A DNA stretch of 64,000 bases, taken from Dryomyza anilis (taxonomy: Eukaryota; Arthropoda; Insecta; Diptera; Dryomyzidae). Positions 21,653-33,554 of this stretch are shown piece after piece (positions within the stretch are counted from its first letter, which is position 1; each line of letters begins with the position of its first letter). Location: NCBI GenBank assembly GCA_951804985.1, contig OX638135.1, positions 35,357,670 through 35,421,669 of the forward strand, given 5' to 3'. The translations under genes and the position numbers were made by a program. The notes beneath the pieces were generated by a model. The model ran no database searches and was not told the origin of the DNA. It was given only the letters and a program-made list of their open reading frames with translations.

Positions 21653-24469
21653 TATTGATGAATCTTTAAATAAGGAGGAAATCATTTCATTACAAAATCT
21701 TTGTATTTCTTACCACGATGTTTTTCACTTAGAAGGTGACGAACTATCATACACGCCTAAGTATCGGCAACACGACATAACAACATAATGGAATCAACCA
21801 CCAATTAACCAAAAGCAATACAAACTTCCACACGCATAGAGATGAAATTAATAATTATATCGCCAAGCATATCAAGCCTGGACTGGGGCTAACAACATAT
21901 TTTCATAGAAACATTTTTCTATACCGCGCTACAACTCGGCAGTAAATGGCAAAACTTCGAGAGTAAAACATTGCCTATGAAAAGCTCTCACCCGCCGTTC
22001 GGATTCGGCAATAAACTGTAGGTCCCACCACTTTGAGTACAAATATAACACGCACAGCTCAAAATGGTGAGAGAGCTCGGCCGAAGTTCTATACAGGACT
22101 GTAGCGCCAAACTATTATTATTATATCACCCTGGAATTCACCATTATTATTGGTACCGAAGAGGAGCGACAAAGACGGTAACAAAAAATGGAGACTTGTC
22201 ATAGATTTCCGTAAATTAAATGACGTAACCGTAAAACAGGTATTTCCGATTCCGCGAATATATGAAATATTAGATCAATTAGGTCACAGTCGGTATTTTT
22301 CAACTTTAGATTTATGAAGTGGCTATCATCAGGTCTTAGTAGAAGAAGGTGACAAAGAAAAAACTGCCTTCAGTACAGGACTTGGACATTTTGAATTCAA
22401 TAGGATGCCTTTCGGTTTAACCGGGGCACCAGCAACATTCCAGAGAATAATGAATCACATCTTAACATGGTTACAGGGTATCGATTGTTGTGTATATCTT
22501 GATGATATAGTTGTGTATGGGAAAAATATAAGCGAACATGAACACAGATTAAGTAATGTATTACAGAAACTAAGAGACCATAATTTAAAATTAAATACCG
22601 AAAAATGTCAGTTTTTACGTCGTGAAGTTGTATATTTAGGGCATAAATGTTCAGAACTTGGTGCGCTACCAGACCCCGCTAAGGTCGAATGCGTAAAAAA
22701 AATTCCAGTACCAAGAAACAGAAAAGAAGTACAAGCATTCTTGGGATTAATTAATTATTACAGAAAGTTCATAAGCAATATGGCAAGGTTATCTTTACCA
22801 ATTAATAATTTACTTAAAAAGGACATTAAATTTACATGGACGGACGATTGTCAAAATTCATTTATTAAATTGAAAGAATCAATAATCTCACCTCCAATAT
22901 TAGCATATCCAGATTTTACAAAAACTTTTTTACTAACAATATACGCAAGTAACGAAGCAGTAGGTGCAGTCCTATCTCAAGGTGAAGTAGGAAGCGACCG
23001 ACCGATCGCGTTTGCAAGTAGAACTTTAAATGGAGCAGAAAAACGATATTCTACCATTGAAAAGGTATTTAACAATTGTTTGGGCAACAAAGAATTTTAG
23101 AGCATACCTATTAGGGCGACCATTCAAAATTTTTACAGATCATCAGCCTATAAAAGGTATTGTAAATTTAAAAGATCAGACATCCCGCCTTGCGCGTTTC
23201 CGACACAAATTATCGGAATATGATTTTGAAATAATTTACAAACCAGGCAAAAAGAATTTAAATGCGGATGCTTTAAGCAGAATACCATATATAGAACCAG
23301 ATATTACAGCCGTACAAACACGATCCAAAACTACACAAAATATAGTAGATCAGCAAATCACAAAAACAAAACCACAAATCAGTACACCAGTCGTAGATGA
23401 AACAATAATAGATACAAATAATGAAACGAATTCAGCTCAAATATTAACTGATCCAGATGAGATTAAAACCATGATGAAAGATTTTCATGATTCAGCACTA
23501 GGAGGCCATCAGGGCACACTTAAAACATACTTTAGGATAAGAAACAATTTAAATGGAGGGGAATGCAGAAACAAATAAAGGAATATGTAAGAAACTGTCC
23601 TAAATGCCAAATGAACAAAAGTTCAAAGTTAACCAAAATGCCAATGGTTTTGACAGATACGCCAACACGTCCATTCGATAAGGTTTATATGGACTTGGTA
23701 GGAATTTTTCCCGAAACAGTACCGGGAAATAAATATATATTAACTTTTCAAGACGATTATTCAAAATACATGTGCTGCGTAGCTATCCCAGACGCGGAAG
23801 CAAGCACAGTAGCTTAAGTTTTTTACGAGGAAATTATCACGCGTTATAATATTCTGAAAATTTTAATTACAGATAATGGGTCAAATTTAGTGTCAAAATT
23901 ATTTTCAGACACGTGCAAGTTATTAAACACCTTATCAGCCGCAGGCGAATGGCTCGTTAGAACGAAGTCACATACCTTTAACGAAGTATTTGAGATGTTT
24001 TGCAAAAGAGGATGGGACCAATTGGGACCAAAGGTTGAATTCGGCAATGCATGTGCATAATAACACAGTGCATATGTGAACAGGGCAAACGCCTTGTCGT
24101 ACTTTATACGGATTTGAATTTGACATGCCAACTAACCTAAAACGAAAATGTTCACCAATTTATAACAGTGAAGATTACAATAAGGTATTAAAATACCAAA
24201 TACAGCGTACACATAAGATAGTCAGACAAAATCAAGAAAAAGCTAACGAAAGATCTAAACGAAGTTACGATAATACAATTAATACGGTAGTTTTTAAGGA
24301 AGGCTATAAAGTTTTATTAAAAAACCAGAATAGGAAAAACAAATTTTCACCAATCTGGGTAGGACCCTATGAAGTCCTTTCGATAATAAGTCCTGTGACA
24401 ACAGTGATCTGTATCAAGGGAAAAGGAAAAAAATTCCATAATAACTTATTAAAAGTATATAACTCTTAA
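21653..24469 (+). pseudogene. RT, RNase H and integrase of the 17.6/297-like gypsy element
   Basis: The RT N-terminus (about 21690-22310) is interrupted by a SINE and has a stop at the W of 'LDLWSGYHQ' (22316). The frame 22405-23100 has '[16 protein letters not shown]' and YLDD at residues 31-34, then the connection and first RNase H block ('YASNEAVGAVLSQ', catalytic Asp replaced by Tyr). Frameshift near 23085; 23030-23578 has RNase H 'TDHQPIKG' and the integrase zinc-finger His pair ('ALGGHQG'). Frameshift near 23565; 23563-23817 has 'CPKCQMNK' and 'VYMDLVGIF'. The rest of the integrase core (23818-24120) is badly degraded. 24125-24469 is a clean C-terminal module ending 'FSPIWVGPYEVLSII…NNLLKVYNS'. 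Close relative of the minus-strand pol at 61.3-63.8 kb. Confidence 0.88.
21874..22122 (+). mobile_element. tRNA-derived SINE, 5'-truncated copy
   Basis: The same family as 24641-24937 and 46630-46865, here in plus orientation and starting just inside the B box ('aagcctggactgggg'). It ends in an ATT-rich tail. ATATC flanks both sides (21869-21873, 22123-22127). The minus-strand gypsy copy at 63615-63640 shows the uninterrupted sequence 'gcatatcaccctgg', i.e. the empty site. Confidence 0.85.
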
Positions 24470-24640
24470 GTTATACACAATCGAACGAACAAAAACAACG
24501 AAATTAATAACTGAACCAACAGTTCATAATGATCATTAACCGCAATGCATAATATTGCAAACAACGTAAATAAAGTACGCGTAAATATATATTTTTTTTT
24601 AATTTGTTTTTAAAATCTAAATTAGTGCATGAGGAAATAA

Positions 24641-24937
24641 TATATAATATAATAGTTTGGCGCTACAGTCCTGTATAGAACTTCGGCCGAGCTCTCTCAC
24701 CATTTTGAGCTGTGCGTGTTATATTTGTAATCAAAGTGGTGGGACCTACAGTTTATTGTCGAATCCGAACGGCGGGTGAGAGCTTTTTCATAGTCAATGG
24801 TTTTACTCTCGTAGGTTTGCCATTTACTGACGAGAGGTAGCGCGGTATAGAAAAATGTTTCTATGAAAAGATGTTGTTAGCCCCAGTCCAGGCTTGAACC
24901 GGGGACCTTTCGGCTCGCAGTGCACTGAGCTACCGCA
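24641..24937 (-). mobile_element. tRNA-derived SINE, full-length copy with 14-bp TSD
   Basis: In minus orientation the head reads like a tRNA: A-box TAGCTCAGTGC (24922-24932) and B-box GGTTCAAGCC (24891-24900), the internal RNA polymerase III promoter. It is followed by a unique body and an AT-rich tail (24641-24655). GCATGAGGAAATAA flanks it on both sides (24627-24640 and 24938-24951), a perfect 14-bp target-site duplication from LINE-type insertion. Non-coding; mobilised in trans by an unidentified LINE. Confidence 0.92.
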
Positions 24938-26332
24938 GCATGAGGAAATAACTATGTATTAATTTTAGAAGATGACTAGCATTAGATCATGTATTAAATG
25001 AGAAAGGAATAAAGTATAAAGAAGATTATATTAGATATTTCATAAACAAGAATTCAGTACGAATTTGCCAAAGCAATAAAATATACATTGTCACTATAAT
25101 TGGATAGGTCAGTACTTCAGTTTCATTGTCAAGATCATTTTCAATGGAAACAGACAACAGAAAGATCATTGCACTTGAAGTACAGATAGGTGTTAGCGTA
25201 GCACACACTAAAGTGGAGCACATATAGAAGTGAGGAGCTAATGTTACAAGCGATAAAATGCAATTCAGCGTTTTGCATCTAGGAACAATGCACTAATGAA
25301 ACGAGATACGTTAATGCAGCGTAAAAATTTGAACAATAATCGAATGATAAGAAAAAAATACAATAAACAATCCAACAAAATTAACAAACGTTTTAAATGT
25401 GATCATTAAACGGTAATGAAAATATATATGTACCTATTGAATGTACAAAAGTAGTTATGCATAAACCAATAATGATTCATAAACTAGTGCATGAATAAAT
25501 AGCTAAGTATTTTTGAAAATAATTAGCATTGATTCATGTGCTAATGAATTTATAAATAAAAGAAGTTCTATATATTAAGAAAAAAATTAAAGATTTTGAA
25601 GTAAAATAAAATATGTACAGAGTGGCATAAGTAAAATGTTCGATATAAATATACAATTAAAATATAAAATTTTAATACTATGATGTAAGGTAATATAAAC
25701 AAAGATTATGAATACTGAAAGTAAAAATGATGTTAAATATAATTTATTTATAATGTTATAGTAAACAATACAAAGTAATAAGTATTTTTAATAATAATCC
25801 TGGCTCTGGAAATGCATTTCAACCACGACAAAGAAATAAAACATGCACGAAGAAGAAGAAGAACTAGCAGTCCACCAAACAATAAAATACGACGCAGAAG
25901 ACACTAAGTTCAAATTTTAATTGTCAAAGAAAATCGTTTAATTTTGTTGGGTAAAGGTCTGAAATGGTAATATTATGTAATGAAGTACAAGAGAAGAATG
26001 ATAAAGAAACATGTGAGAGTCATGGCGCGGACTACAACAATTGTACATCAATAACATGTTTAATTAAAAGAAAGGAGCTCACTATAAACATGGATGTGGA
26101 AGTTCGACAAATCAGCAAAGTTGCGACTATTCTACTATAAAGAAGCAACAACATTTTACATCTTTACGTACATATAATTAAATAATTAAAAGATAACAAT
26201 TTTATTACTCAAGGAACACGCTAATATTTTGTAAATAAGTTGAAGGAGCTATTCCATATACACTTATTCAGCTGTCAATGCTAACCTTATGGAAAAAGAA
26301 ATTTTACAAATCAACAAAGTTATCAAAGTTAT

Positions 26333-26374
26333 AATTAAAATATAATGTTATCATCTTAACATTATATTTTAATT
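26333..26374. repeat. Perfect 18-bp hairpin with 6-nt loop
   Basis: AATTAAAATATAATGTTA, loop tcatct, then its exact inverse. All A/T apart from one G:C pair. Role unknown; it could be an element terminus. Confidence 0.85.
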
Positions 26375-26399
26375 TACAACAGAAGAACCAAATGTAAAA

Positions 26400-27495
26400 A
26401 ACGAGCGAATTTTCACAAAATTATGATGCTTCAAAAAATCACAACTTTTCTTTATAGAGGTAACTTCGAAAGCAGTTATATAGGTAACGTTGCAAAATTG
26501 ATATTTTTGGTTTCTATTATATTAAGAATTGAATGTAGCTTTTGATTCTGGTTTAAAATATTTTTTTCTAATTCGCTTTATAATTATTATGTTATTGTAA
26601 ACTTTTCGAACTAGAATTTCGAAAAAAACAGCTATTTTGATTTCTCTCAAATTTTTTTCAAAATTATTTCTTTTATGTGTTAATATACTACCTAAAATTT
26701 GGAGAGGTGTTCTTCGATATAAGGGATAATACCTTTTTATATTGTTACGAAAATTTAGTCTACGAAAAACTGTTCTACGAGTTCGTATCGCTGGATTGTG
26801 TACAAAATAAAAACGCACTTATATTTGGTTTTAACTAGTATTATTTCAACTAGTATTAATTAACTTTATTAATTTAAATAACAACTTAAAGAATAATCAC
26901 TAATATCAACTGCTGAATTACTACAATTTATCTTTACAATGTTCACTCACGAGACGCACTATTTCACTATTAAATCACAACTGAAGTAAAGTACCTCAGA
27001 TGCGGCTCTCTCATATACTGCATGCCTCAGTTCGACACGTTTCGACAAGCTTCGACGTGTTTCAAGAACCTTCTATTCGTTTTGTGAATGACGCATGCTA
27101 TTGGCATCTCATTCGCACTCATGTGTTTTAATGCGCTGATCTTCCATCTCTTTCTCGCACACTGCCTCAGTGCGCTGAATGATCTTCCGTCTCTTTCTTA
27201 CACATGCTTAGTGCGCTGAATTGTCTTGCGTCAAAATTACGTTTGATCATTTATAATAGATATATGTAATCGAAAATTTTACAATAACATAATAATTATA
27301 AACCGAATTAGAAAAAAATATTTTAAACTAGAATCAAAAACTACATTCAATTTTTAGAATAATAGACACCAAAAATATCCATTTTGCAAACGTTATTGAC
27401 ATAACATGATAACTGCTTTCGAAGTTACCTCTATAAAGAAAATTTGTGATTTTTTGATGCATCATAATTTTGTGAAGTTTTCAAATTTCGAAAAA
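26400..27495. repeat. Palindromic repeat (arms 26400-26620 and 27270-27495) with an LTR fragment in the loop
   Basis: Inverted arms of about 220 bp share 'cttcgaaagcagttat', 'gaattgaatgtagctttt', 'ttctaattcg' and 'gttattgtaaa'. Non-coding. The loop holds a truncated D-family LTR. Confidence 0.8.
26743..27229 (-). mobile_element. Partial solo LTR of the D-family gypsy element
   Basis: Begins TGTTACGAAAATTTAG like the D2 LTRs and follows them to 'ttgtcttgcgtc', missing the final ~60 bp (the 5' end in element orientation). No internal sequence is attached. It keeps the heat-shock-like triplet at 27061-27073. Confidence 0.88.
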
Positions 27496-29554
27496 AAAAA
27501 TCAACTTATATTTTTTTTTATCTATTCAAATGTGTAAACTAAATTTCATGAAAATCGAAGAAAAAAATTTAAAACCCTGTCGATTTGATGTGGAATTACC
27601 CATATCAGAAGGTACTTATTTTAGATAGTGACACTGCTGACACGATCCACAGCAAAACAACCGAATTATGGTTTAAAATATTTATTGTTATAAAATTATT
27701 TATGTGGGCATGCAAGTGGGAAAATCTTCTACAAAATTTGTCAAATCCATTTTTTATTTCGCATTCTATACTTAAAATTATCCGTCCACATGAAAATTAG
27801 AATTTCGGCAACTTTTTTTAATCAAATACTCCACGGCGCGTCTGTCATACATATTAATTAAAAACCTTTGGCATAATTTTATATATTTCAATTTTAATTT
27901 TTAATAATATTTTTTTAAAGTATATAATATTTCTGGAATGCAATTAAACGCGTGTCTACTTCAACAATCATTTACGATTAATTTATTTTAATTTCCATCC
28001 GAATATGTTTCAGAACACGGTTAATGTCACCGCCATCGTTTTGTCTGTCTAAAAATTTTAAAGACAGCAGTATTCCATTCAATATGCCGCCAGAAGGAAG
28101 TTGCTTTGAAATTGCGTCGTTGCTGATGCAGCAGGCCTCCCGACCCAGTCACACATTTCACCTTGGCGCGACGTTGATTCAAATATTTGTGTGTTTTGTT
28201 GCTACTATAAAGTGGCATTGATACAAATTGTTTTTGTTTTATTTTTAAATATACTAAAAAAGAAACCACAATACTCAGGATTACGTACTTCAAATGAGTG
28301 TCATAAAAAATAAATATTCCGGGAACGAATATATGCGGTGGCAGCAACCGCAGCCACGTAAGGAACTCAAATCAAATTGAATCAATCAAGATTTCGGTAA
28401 TCGTATGCGATGCACGCACATGCGTGCAATCTGTTGAATGTTGCATGCACCCTACTATGAGCTACAATGTATAGCAAATGGTAGCCCAGCAACCAGGAAT
28501 GTGTGCCTCAATTAGTGCTGCTTGATTATAAAAGTACTTAAAGCGTAAGAGATGTGAATGAGTTCTGAGATTTCGAATAAAACAGATGTGGATTTCATAG
28601 CTTAACATAAATCAGTTATGGGTTTTCATTAATCGGTTGATTTGTTAAGGGATTATTCTACTTAGGCAACACTTAAATTCCACCTTACATTTGTACACAG
28701 ATCACTTGAAATCGTGTAAGCAGGACCAGGAGAATGCAGCTCACACGAAAGATACTTATAATAAGTAGAAAGATCAATACACTTTTTTCATGCGTTTTAA
28801 CCAATTCTCAAATCACTTTTGCCACTTCCAGCGAGGTAACTTCAAAACATCCGTTACAAACGCACCAATCTCTTCTTCAGAAGTCGAAAAACGTTGACAT
28901 CGTAATTTACTTCCAATCATAGAAAATAAAAAGAATTTATTGGGTGCAAATCAGGAATGTACCCATTCATTCGTTGTTTTGATTAATTACAAAAAAAGAA
29001 TTTTACAATTAATTAGAGTAACAACGACTTCATATTCAGTTTTCAAAATATATGTAACACAAAATATATGACAATTCTCGTGATTTTCTACTTTTTTTGG
29101 ACTTTTTACAAATTTCAATATTCAATCGGATTTCTTTTACATTTCATTCAGCTAATATTTTGAAATAAGCCCAATAAATAAATATGACCATAAATTTATT
29201 CATAAATATTATGAATTATTTCACCAACTACCAGATTTATCATATTGATACCTCCGTTCATTAAATGACATATTAATGAATGCATTCATTATATATATAA
29301 ACAAAATATTCAATACAATGAATTTGAATTGTCATATTGATTTATTTGTTCATAATATTTACAGGTCATCATATTGTGCATCATATACAGTTCATCATAT
29401 TAAAGAACACTTTTTCGACGTATACCAAGCGTTCTTTACATTTATGATAGCATTCATAACATTGATGGCTTTAGTCTTTAATATTATGAATGGTTCTTCA
29501 ATACAATGAATCATGGTTTGAAGAACGGAATTCATCAATATGATGTACAATTTT
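27496..29554. other. No gene recognised; AT-rich with 'ttcata/tatgaa' repeats near the end
   Basis: Short open frames (e.g. 28024-28221) have no family resemblance. From 29220 to 29540 the words 'ttcat', 'atgaa' and 'aatatt' recur densely on both strands, like the subterminal region of the TA-flanked element at 54.1 kb. Confidence 0.4.
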
Positions 29555-30265
29555 TTTACTTTGTTTTTGCAAATCACTCTTAAGTCCAGAGATTCACAAA
29601 TTCGTTTAAAAAAATTTCCTTTTTTTGTTCGATAAGCAGAAAAATATTTTATTTCATTTTAAAAGTACACTGAAGAAAAAAGTGACGTAAATATAATAAA
29701 CTTGTACATCAATACGACAAAACAATTTATCGAATGTCAACCGATGATCGCATTCGTCAATATAACGAATTGTGCTAATTAATCGAGATTTACTAACACA
29801 TTGAATTATTTTTTAGTACAATATACGTTAAGGTTACGAACTCTATTTATTAAACTAGTTCATAATAATGATAAATTATTTAATCAAATTTATAGTCAAA
29901 TTAATTCCGAATTTAGCAATAAATATTGAAACTTAAGGTTTATTTCAACACAATACAATGCTCATCAAAATATCGTCTGGAAACAGCTGATTCTTCTTGA
30001 TAATAAGTTGTTGTACTTTCATATTTTCTTTCATATTAAGTCCGCCATTACATATTCTGTGTAAGCATATTCTGTGTATGCATGAGAGCTTGAAGTTTGA
30101 AGATCACGATTCGTAATATATATAAACATTACATCAAAACATTTAGAATGTGTACATTATATTGATTGACTTGTTCGAAACAGTTTAATATACGTAAACG
30201 TGCCTTTTTTTTAATTTAAAGACTTAAAGAGTGATTTGCAAAAACAAAGTAATAGGAATCATAGA
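29555..30265. repeat. Inverted repeat with about 45-bp arms
   Basis: 'actttgtttttgcaaatcactc' (split here as actttgtttttg-caaatcactc) at 29557-29582 is inverted at 30232-30257. Between the arms lies AT-rich sequence with 'acactgaagaaaaaagtgac' at 29668, which looks like a TIR-element terminus. Boundaries tentative. Confidence 0.5.
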
Positions 30266-31045
30266 ATTATGGATAGAGTTTCACATATAATATATACATT
30301 TATTGAATTATGAAAACTGCAATAAATAATAGGTACACCTTAAAATTAATATATTTTGCGTTTGGTCATAACTTTGGTCAGATAAAATTTTATGTGGTTG
30401 ATTTCAAAATATTAGCTGAAATATTCTCAATGGAATACAAAAGAAATCAGATCGAAAACTCAAATGTGTCAAAAGTTAAGGACCAAAATATATAGAAATA
30501 CACGAGAATTTTATACGTAATAACTCAAAAACTTGAGACAATCTGAAAAAAATTAGTATGACAATAAATCAGTAAGGAAATTGTGATAGTTTGTGTGAGG
30601 AATTTTGTAAGAATTTTGAAAATTATAGTCGGACTAAGCCGACTATAAATACCCTACACATGTGTGAAACTGTGTGCGGTTACCATTTAAAGTGGTATAT
30701 TAATTTAGAATATAACTACAAATCTGCAATCGCTGATTTGGATCATAAAAAATTGAAAATCATAAAAAATCATTTTACGAAAATGTTCACGATTTGACTC
30801 AATTTTATTTTTCGAAATTAAATTTCCTTAGAGAGGCAAATGGAAGGAAAGAGACAGGCTAAATGAATGTGGACAAAAGCTACCTATTTCCTGCTATAGT
30901 GTAAAAGCAAAATTGATAGGGAAACGACCGGCCAAGGTATTGTATGCAGTACGGGTGATTTGAATTCAGCATAACTCTTACTTAATCAATAATAAAAATT
31001 CAACTATTATAAAAAAAGAAAAGGTTCATTTACTGCTTCTACATT
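30266..31045. other. No gene; contains an ATAGTCGG palindrome
   Basis: TATAGTCGG … CCGACTATA (30624-30632, 30639-30647), followed by 'aaataccctacac', is a dispersed motif frequent in fly intergenic DNA. Nothing else recognised before the D1 element. Confidence 0.5.
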
Positions 31046-31264
31046 ATATTGTTACAAAAAGAGATAATTTGCTCCACTGTGCAAGCAATCAACAATAATA
31101 AATGAGACGAAAGACAATTCAGCGCACTAAGCAATGTGTTAGAAAGAGACGGAAGATCATTCAGCGCACTATGCAATGTGCGAGAAAGAGATGGAAGATC
31201 AGCACATTAAAACACATGAGTGCGAAGGAGATGCCAATAGCATGCGTCATTCACGAAACGAGTA

Positions 31265-31277
31265 GAAGGTTCTCGAA
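31265..31277 (+). promoter_or_regulatory. Heat-shock-element-like triplet in the D-family LTR
   Basis: GAAGGTTCTCGAA is three contiguous inverted nGAAn units, the canonical HSF-binding layout. It is followed by further GAA units (GAAGCTTGTCGAA, 31283-31295). It sits 44 bp upstream of the TATA box. The same layout is kept at 36410-36422, 27061-27073, 37473-37485 and 45779-45791, where the two central bases vary. Confidence 0.6.
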
Positions 31278-31320
31278 ACAAGTCGAAGCTTGTCGAAACG
31301 TGTCGAACTGATGCCTGCAG

Positions 31321-31358
31321 TATATAAGGCCGCGCATCTGCGGCACTGTACTTCAGTT
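31321..31358 (+). promoter_or_regulatory. D-family LTR core promoter (TATA box and initiator)
   Basis: TATATAAGG at 31321-31329 and the arthropod initiator-like TCAGTT at 31353-31358, about 32 bp downstream, the standard spacing. Start of the R region is therefore predicted near 31354. Confidence 0.75.
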
Positions 31359-31596
31359 GTGATTTGATAGTGAACTAGTGCGTCTCGTGAGTGAACATTG
31401 TTAAGCTTAATTGTATAGATTCAGCAGTTGATATAAGTGATTATTCTTTAAGTTGTTATTTAAATAAATAAAGTTAATTAATACTAGTGGAAATAATACT
31501 AGTTAAAAACCAAATATTAGTGCGTTTTTATTTTGTACACAATCCAGCGATACGAACTCGTAGAACAGTTTTCCGTAGACTTAATTTTCGTAACAT

Positions 31597-31614
31597 TGGT
31601 GTCAGAAGTGGGAT
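31597..31614 (+). other. D1 primer-binding site
   Basis: TGGTGTCAGAAGTGGGAT starts one base after the 5' LTR. The TGG start is complementary to a tRNA CCA end. I do not assign the tRNA. Confidence 0.7.
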
Positions 31615-31625
31615 TGTGATACAAA

Positions 31626-33019
31626 ATGGTTAAATTCGAACAACTTAAAGTCGACCAGCTAAAGAAGGAGCTGGCGATTCATAATCTACCAACTGTAGGT
31701 ACGAAAGTAGAACTACAAAAGCGTCTAATGGAAGAATTTGAGAACCAAGGCATTGACCTCGCAGAGCACGAGTTTGAAGTGGAAGCTGCAACAGCGTCAT
31801 CGAAAAGTGTGGACACGGAGCAAAAAGTACAGTCCCAAAGCTTTGATATGAGCCAGTTACTCGGAGAAATACAACAACAGTTTCAAGAAAATTCCAAACA
31901 GCTCCAAGAAAATGCCAACAAAATGGAACAGAAGCTTCTAGAAAATTCGAAGCAGTTTCAAGAAAATGCCAACAAAATGGAACAGAAACTTCAAGAAAAT
32001 TCCAACAAAATGGAACAGAAGCTTCAAGAAAATTCCAATCAACTTAAAACAGAACTTCTGGAAAATTCTAACCAACATCAAGTAAAAATGGAGCAACAAA
32101 TGCAGGAACATTCGAAACAGCTTCTGGAAGTTTCTAATACACTTCATGGCAAAATTAATGAGCTTGAAGCGCATATAAATAATGTTGATGAGAAATATCG
32201 AGACATCGACAAAGAGCTTCAGGGAATAAAGAAAGATTTGCACGTATTTCAGATAAATGGACCTACACAGCATGTTTTTAGTGGTACGAGGCTAAAATCG
32301 CCGATTTACGATGGAACTACAGCGTTCAACATTTTCAAGCTGCAATTTGAGACCACGGCTGTAAGTAATTGTTGGAACAATGATGACAGCGTAGCAGCGC
32401 TTATTGTGGCCCTAAAAGGAGGCGCAGCCGAAGTATTGCAGACTGTTCCAGAAAGCGATAGAAACAGTTACACAGCGGTTATGTCTGCACTGCAACGAAA
32501 ATACGGCAGTGATCACATGAAGCAAATCTACAGAATGGAACTAAAGTGCCGAATGCAAAGAAATGGTGAAACATTGCAGGCGTATGCAGCGGACGTCGAG
32601 AAAACTGCAAGATCGAAGCCTTCGTTGACGGCATACGTGATCCGGAAACAAGACGTGCCACAGTTACAATGCCGAAAGTAACATTTACGGAAACTGTAAC
32701 CACAGCGCTAACACAGGAGACAGCAACTACGTTGTGCCGCCCAGCGCCAAAGGTCCGTAAACTAGACGTGGAGAATGAAGACCTACTTCAGGTAATTTGC
32801 CAAGCGTTAAAAAGTGGAGCTAAACCAGATTACATTGCTGCCAACCGAGACACCCAATTTAAAGGTAAATGCTACAACTGTGATACATATAGGCATATGG
32901 CACGTGATTGTCGTAAAAAACGCAAGCGTTCAAGGAATCCATTTGCAAATGAACCCCGACATGAAGAAACCCAGGATCATGTCCAAAATAACGTAAATTT
33001 TAATCAATCTTTAAACTAA
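31626..33019 (+). pseudogene. D1 gag: SAP-like N-terminus, coiled coil, capsid core, CCHC knuckle
   Basis: The frame 31626-32681 (351 codons) starts at the first ATG after the PBS. Residues 1-40 resemble a SAP DNA-binding motif (LKVDQLKKELAIHNLP…GTKVELQKRL). Residues 70-210 are coiled coil with near-perfect 11-residue units (LQENSNKMEQK-type). Residues 214-331 are a Ty3/gypsy capsid core (SPIYDGTTAFNIFKLQFE, LKGGAAEVLQTV, LQRKYGSDHMKQIYRMELK). A deletion of about 50 nt near 32603, compared with D2, shifts the frame. Frame 32669-33019 then carries the CCHC zinc knuckle (C68, C71, H76, C81) with a basic tail. Capsid and RNA packaging role; broken here. Confidence 0.88.
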
Positions 33020-33144
33020 AACGAGTCAGTTCTGCGGGGCACGATCTGACTCCCATAACCGATTGCCCCAGAATCTCCATTTCACAAATTGCTCGAAAGC
33101 CAAATAGCTTAACTGTCGAAGGACTCATTGATTGTACAGCATAT

Positions 33145-33432
33145 ATGGTAACATTGGATACGGGAGCTTCACACTCAATAATAATAAGTAACCTTGTTAA
33201 GGATAAAGTAGAGCCGCTTGTAGGAATAAGATTACAAACAGCTACAGGTGAAGAGGCCCCTATCAGAGGAAAGATTACCACGAAAATAACGATTGGCACT
33301 ACGACAGTTAAGCATGATTTTATAGTGGCGGAAATAGTAGACGAAATAATACTTGGCATGGACTCCATGATAATAAACGGTTTCACACTAGATTTAACAA
33401 GAAAAATTATGCCAACACGGAGATCCAACTAA
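33145..33432 (+). pseudogene. D1 protease
   Basis: 95 codons with 'VTLDTGASHSIII' (active-site Asp-Thr-Gly at residues 5-7) and 'DEIILGMDSMIING' (second block). The part just upstream (33020-33144: 'ILQISQIARKPN…LTVEGLI' style spacer) is in the same region without a clear ATG, as expected inside a polyprotein. The frame ends at 33432 and RT begins in another frame. Confidence 0.85.
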
Positions 33433-33554
33433 ACATTGATTGTGACCAGAACCCGAAAATTAAACAAGTTATTGCTCACAAAAATAGAAAAATACCACCT
33501 AATTCAGAAGCAATTGTTTGGGCGAAATTAAATGGAGATTGTGGGATAAGCAAG

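Larger units (their letters stand above)
24470..26380 (+). pseudogene. pol-env spacer and remnant 3' region of the gypsy element
   Basis: Downstream of pol. Short stretches match the pol-env spacer of the minus-strand gypsy copy (for example 'aaataactatgtattaatt' near 24945 and 'ggtcagtac' near 25106 versus 60885-61020), so this is the equivalent region of the same family, much diverged. I find no env frame and no 3' LTR. Very AT-rich. A SINE sits at 24641-24937. Confidence 0.55.
31050..31595 (+). repeat. D1 5' LTR (546 bp)
   Basis: TGTTACAAA…TTCGTAACA with inverted TGTTAC/GTAACA ends. Contains a 42-bp tandem pair ('attcagcgcacta-gcaatgtg' at 31122 and 31164), a heat-shock-type element, TATA box, initiator and AATAAA signals. 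Identical to the 3' LTR except about 31065 and 31427. Confidence 0.95.

Noticed and set aside
24890..24935. tRNA gene on the minus strand
   Set aside because: A- and B-boxes are present, but the sequence continues into the SINE body, has a 14-bp TSD, and two more copies exist in the window; it cannot fold as a full tRNA.
28024..28347. Possible small host gene in the 27.5-29 kb gap
   Set aside because: Overlapping short frames on both strands, no motif, no splice structure I can support.
31102..31311. 69-codon Arg/Lys-rich frame found in several D-family LTRs (also 36247-36456, 37648-37439)
   Set aside because: It lies upstream of the LTR TATA box and coincides with the 42-bp tandem repeats; conservation follows from LTR identity. 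Not supported as a gene.
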